The translations under genes and the position numbers were made by a program. From Gammaproteobacteria bacterium (GTDB lineage Bacteria; Pseudomonadota; Gammaproteobacteria; Xanthomonadales; SZUA-36), in NCBI GenBank assembly GCA_021772915.1, contig JAJFLB010000015.1:82620-146619 (forward strand): 64,000 nt of DNA. Reading direction: 5' to 3'. Each line of letters opens with the position of its first letter. The stretch's first letter is position 1. This document shows positions 63,332 to 64,000 of this stretch, one piece after another. The notes below the pieces were generated by a model. It did no database searches, had not been told where the DNA came from, and saw only the letters and a program-made list of their open reading frames with translations.

Positions 63332-63694
63332 GTGCCGATATACGAATACCGCTGCGATGCATGTTCACACGAGCTGGAAAAATTGCACCGTATGAACGAA
63401 GCCTTGCTGGTGGATTGTCCGTCTTGCGACCAGCCTGCGCTCAAACGACTGGTTTCTGCCGCCGCATTCCGCCTCAAAGGCAGTGGCTGGTACGAAACTG
63501 ATTTCAAAAAGGACAATAAGAGAAATCTGGCAGAAACTGCCAAGAAAAGTAAAGACACGGCAGAAAAAACGACAAAGGACAGTGACAGCAAAACCGCTGA
63601 TAAGTCCTCCACGACAAGCTCAGATGAGAAATCGACGGCAAAGGTCAGTGCTAAGGCCGAAAAAGCACAGTCAGGGAAATCCGACGCGGCCTGA
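63332..63694 (+). CDS. FmdB-family zinc-ribbon protein
   Basis: A 120-aa protein. Residues 1-45 form the FmdB-type zinc ribbon (MPIYEYRCDACSHELEKLHR with CxxC, then CPSCDQPALKRLVSAAAF). The tail from residue 60 on is a low-complexity lysine-, serine- and threonine-rich stretch (KSKDTAEKTTKDSDSKTADK). The start is the GTG at 63332, as is common in this family (its first codons read PIYEYRC), with GGGAG upstream. The role of FmdB is not settled; it was named for a regulator of formamide degradation. It is divergent from the peptidase gene. Confidence 0.88.
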   Translation: MPIYEYRCDACSHELEKLHRMNEALLVDCPSCDQPALKRLVSAAAFRLKGSGWYETDFKKDNKRNLAETAKKSKDTAEKTTKDSDSKTADKSSTTSSDEKSTAKVSAKAEKAQSGKSDAA

Positions 63695-63870
63695 AAACGG
63701 ATAAAACGCACCGCCATGCCGCAGGATTCGGAACTTTGTCACTTCAACGGTATTGGTCGGCATTCGACCTGACAGACAAAGTCAGGTCTCAATAAACCCA
63801 CAGCATACCGCGCCCGAGGGCCTTCTCTATCACTTGCGGCTAGCGACTGACAGTCTTAAATAGAAGATAT

Positions 63871-63972
63871 AGACGCCCCCGTCCTTAGCTGAACCGAGGG
63901 CTACCATCAATGATGGATACCTCAAATGGTAGGCTAAAAAGCTCAAACCATGAGACAAAAACGGAGGCGTCT
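63871..63972 (+). ncRNA. Structured leader of an IS110-type element, possible bridge RNA
   Basis: The arms AGACGCCCCCGT (63871-63882) and ACGGAGGCGTCT (63961-63972) pair with one mismatch and enclose about 78 bases. Inside are CTACC (63901)...GGTAG (63928) and CCATC-AAT-GATGG (63904-63916). The right arm includes the ribosome site GGAGG and ends at the transposase ATG. In IS110-group elements the left end before the transposase encodes the bridge RNA that selects target and donor; this region has the right position. Length and ends of any RNA cannot be fixed from the sequence. Confidence 0.4.
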
Positions 63973-64000
63973 ATGAAACAAAATATAATCCACATCGGCC
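63973..64000 (+). CDS. IS110-family transposase, first codons (rest outside window)
   Basis: ATG at 63973 follows GGAGG at 63963 by the usual spacing. The visible residues are MKQNIIHIG, which match the start of a subgroup of IS110-family DEDD recombinases (first catalytic aspartate expected directly after, outside the window). Only nine codons are seen, so the family call depends on these residues and on the leader. Confidence 0.5.

Noticed and set aside
1..64000. tRNA, rRNA and CRISPR arrays
   Set aside because: No cloverleaf, rRNA segment or regularly spaced repeat-spacer pattern was seen by eye; a dedicated scan was not possible.

Overview
The window looks like a gammaproteobacterial chromosome, probably a marine or soil heterotroph. 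Evidence: the order map-glnD-dapD, a TonB-dependent receptor, an RND efflux pair, outer-membrane-type lipoproteins, and many small REP hairpins between genes. No rRNA, tRNA or CRISPR array was found. Most of it is ordinary core genome; the unusual part is an AT-rich accessory block at about 29.0-38.85 kb ending at dusA. Layout: 1-1303 holds the N-terminal part of a membrane sensor (sensory domain, HAMP, PAS) cut by the window edge. 1.9-4.5 kb has a flavin-dependent tryptophan-halogenase-like gene and a class I methyltransferase. 4.7-8.2 kb has recQ divergent from fahA-maiA (end of tyrosine catabolism). 8.3-9.7 kb has a pair of DUF4398 lipoproteins, the second with an OmpA domain. 10.0-12.9 kb has a DUF465 protein, cystathionine beta-synthase and a type III PLP decarboxylase. 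12.9-18.8 kb is a minus-strand cluster ETF-QO, etfB, etfA, acetoacetyl-CoA synthetase and a secreted DUF1579-like protein. Fumarylacetoacetate hydrolysis yields acetoacetate, which the synthetase activates, so the two clusters connect metabolically. 18.9-25.1 kb has a dicarboxylate/amino-acid symporter, a class III aminotransferase, a CMD-family protein and a TonB receptor. 25.3-29.0 kb is a TetR-controlled ABC exporter with a palindromic operator. The accessory block (about 29.0-38.85 kb) is all on the minus strand: secreted or membrane proteins of unknown function, a frameshift-made BrnT-BrnA fusion carrying an integron attC-like site, a truncated duplicate gene, a secreted RHS/YD-repeat protein with a JAB/DUF4329-like C-terminus overlapping a secreted partner gene, an XRE regulator, and a junction of IS3, RHS and integrase fragments against the 5' end of dusA, a known integration hotspot. 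38.9-49.9 kb: dusA, a PepSY-like protein with a two-component system, mazG-rmuC, prmC and an RND pump. 50.2-56.0 kb: map, glnD, dapD, an ArsC-like protein and dapE. 56.3-63.7 kb: clpB, proA/proB, an M49-type peptidase and fmdB. The window ends at the start of an IS110-type transposase preceded by a structured leader that could encode a bridge RNA. Two repeat systems are the main structural features. A REP/REPIN family with a GTAG foot is present in about ten places and supplies the TAG stop codon of three genes (aminotransferase, rmuC, clpB). A 196-bp MITE-like element with perfect 27-bp inverted ends lies between clpB and proA.
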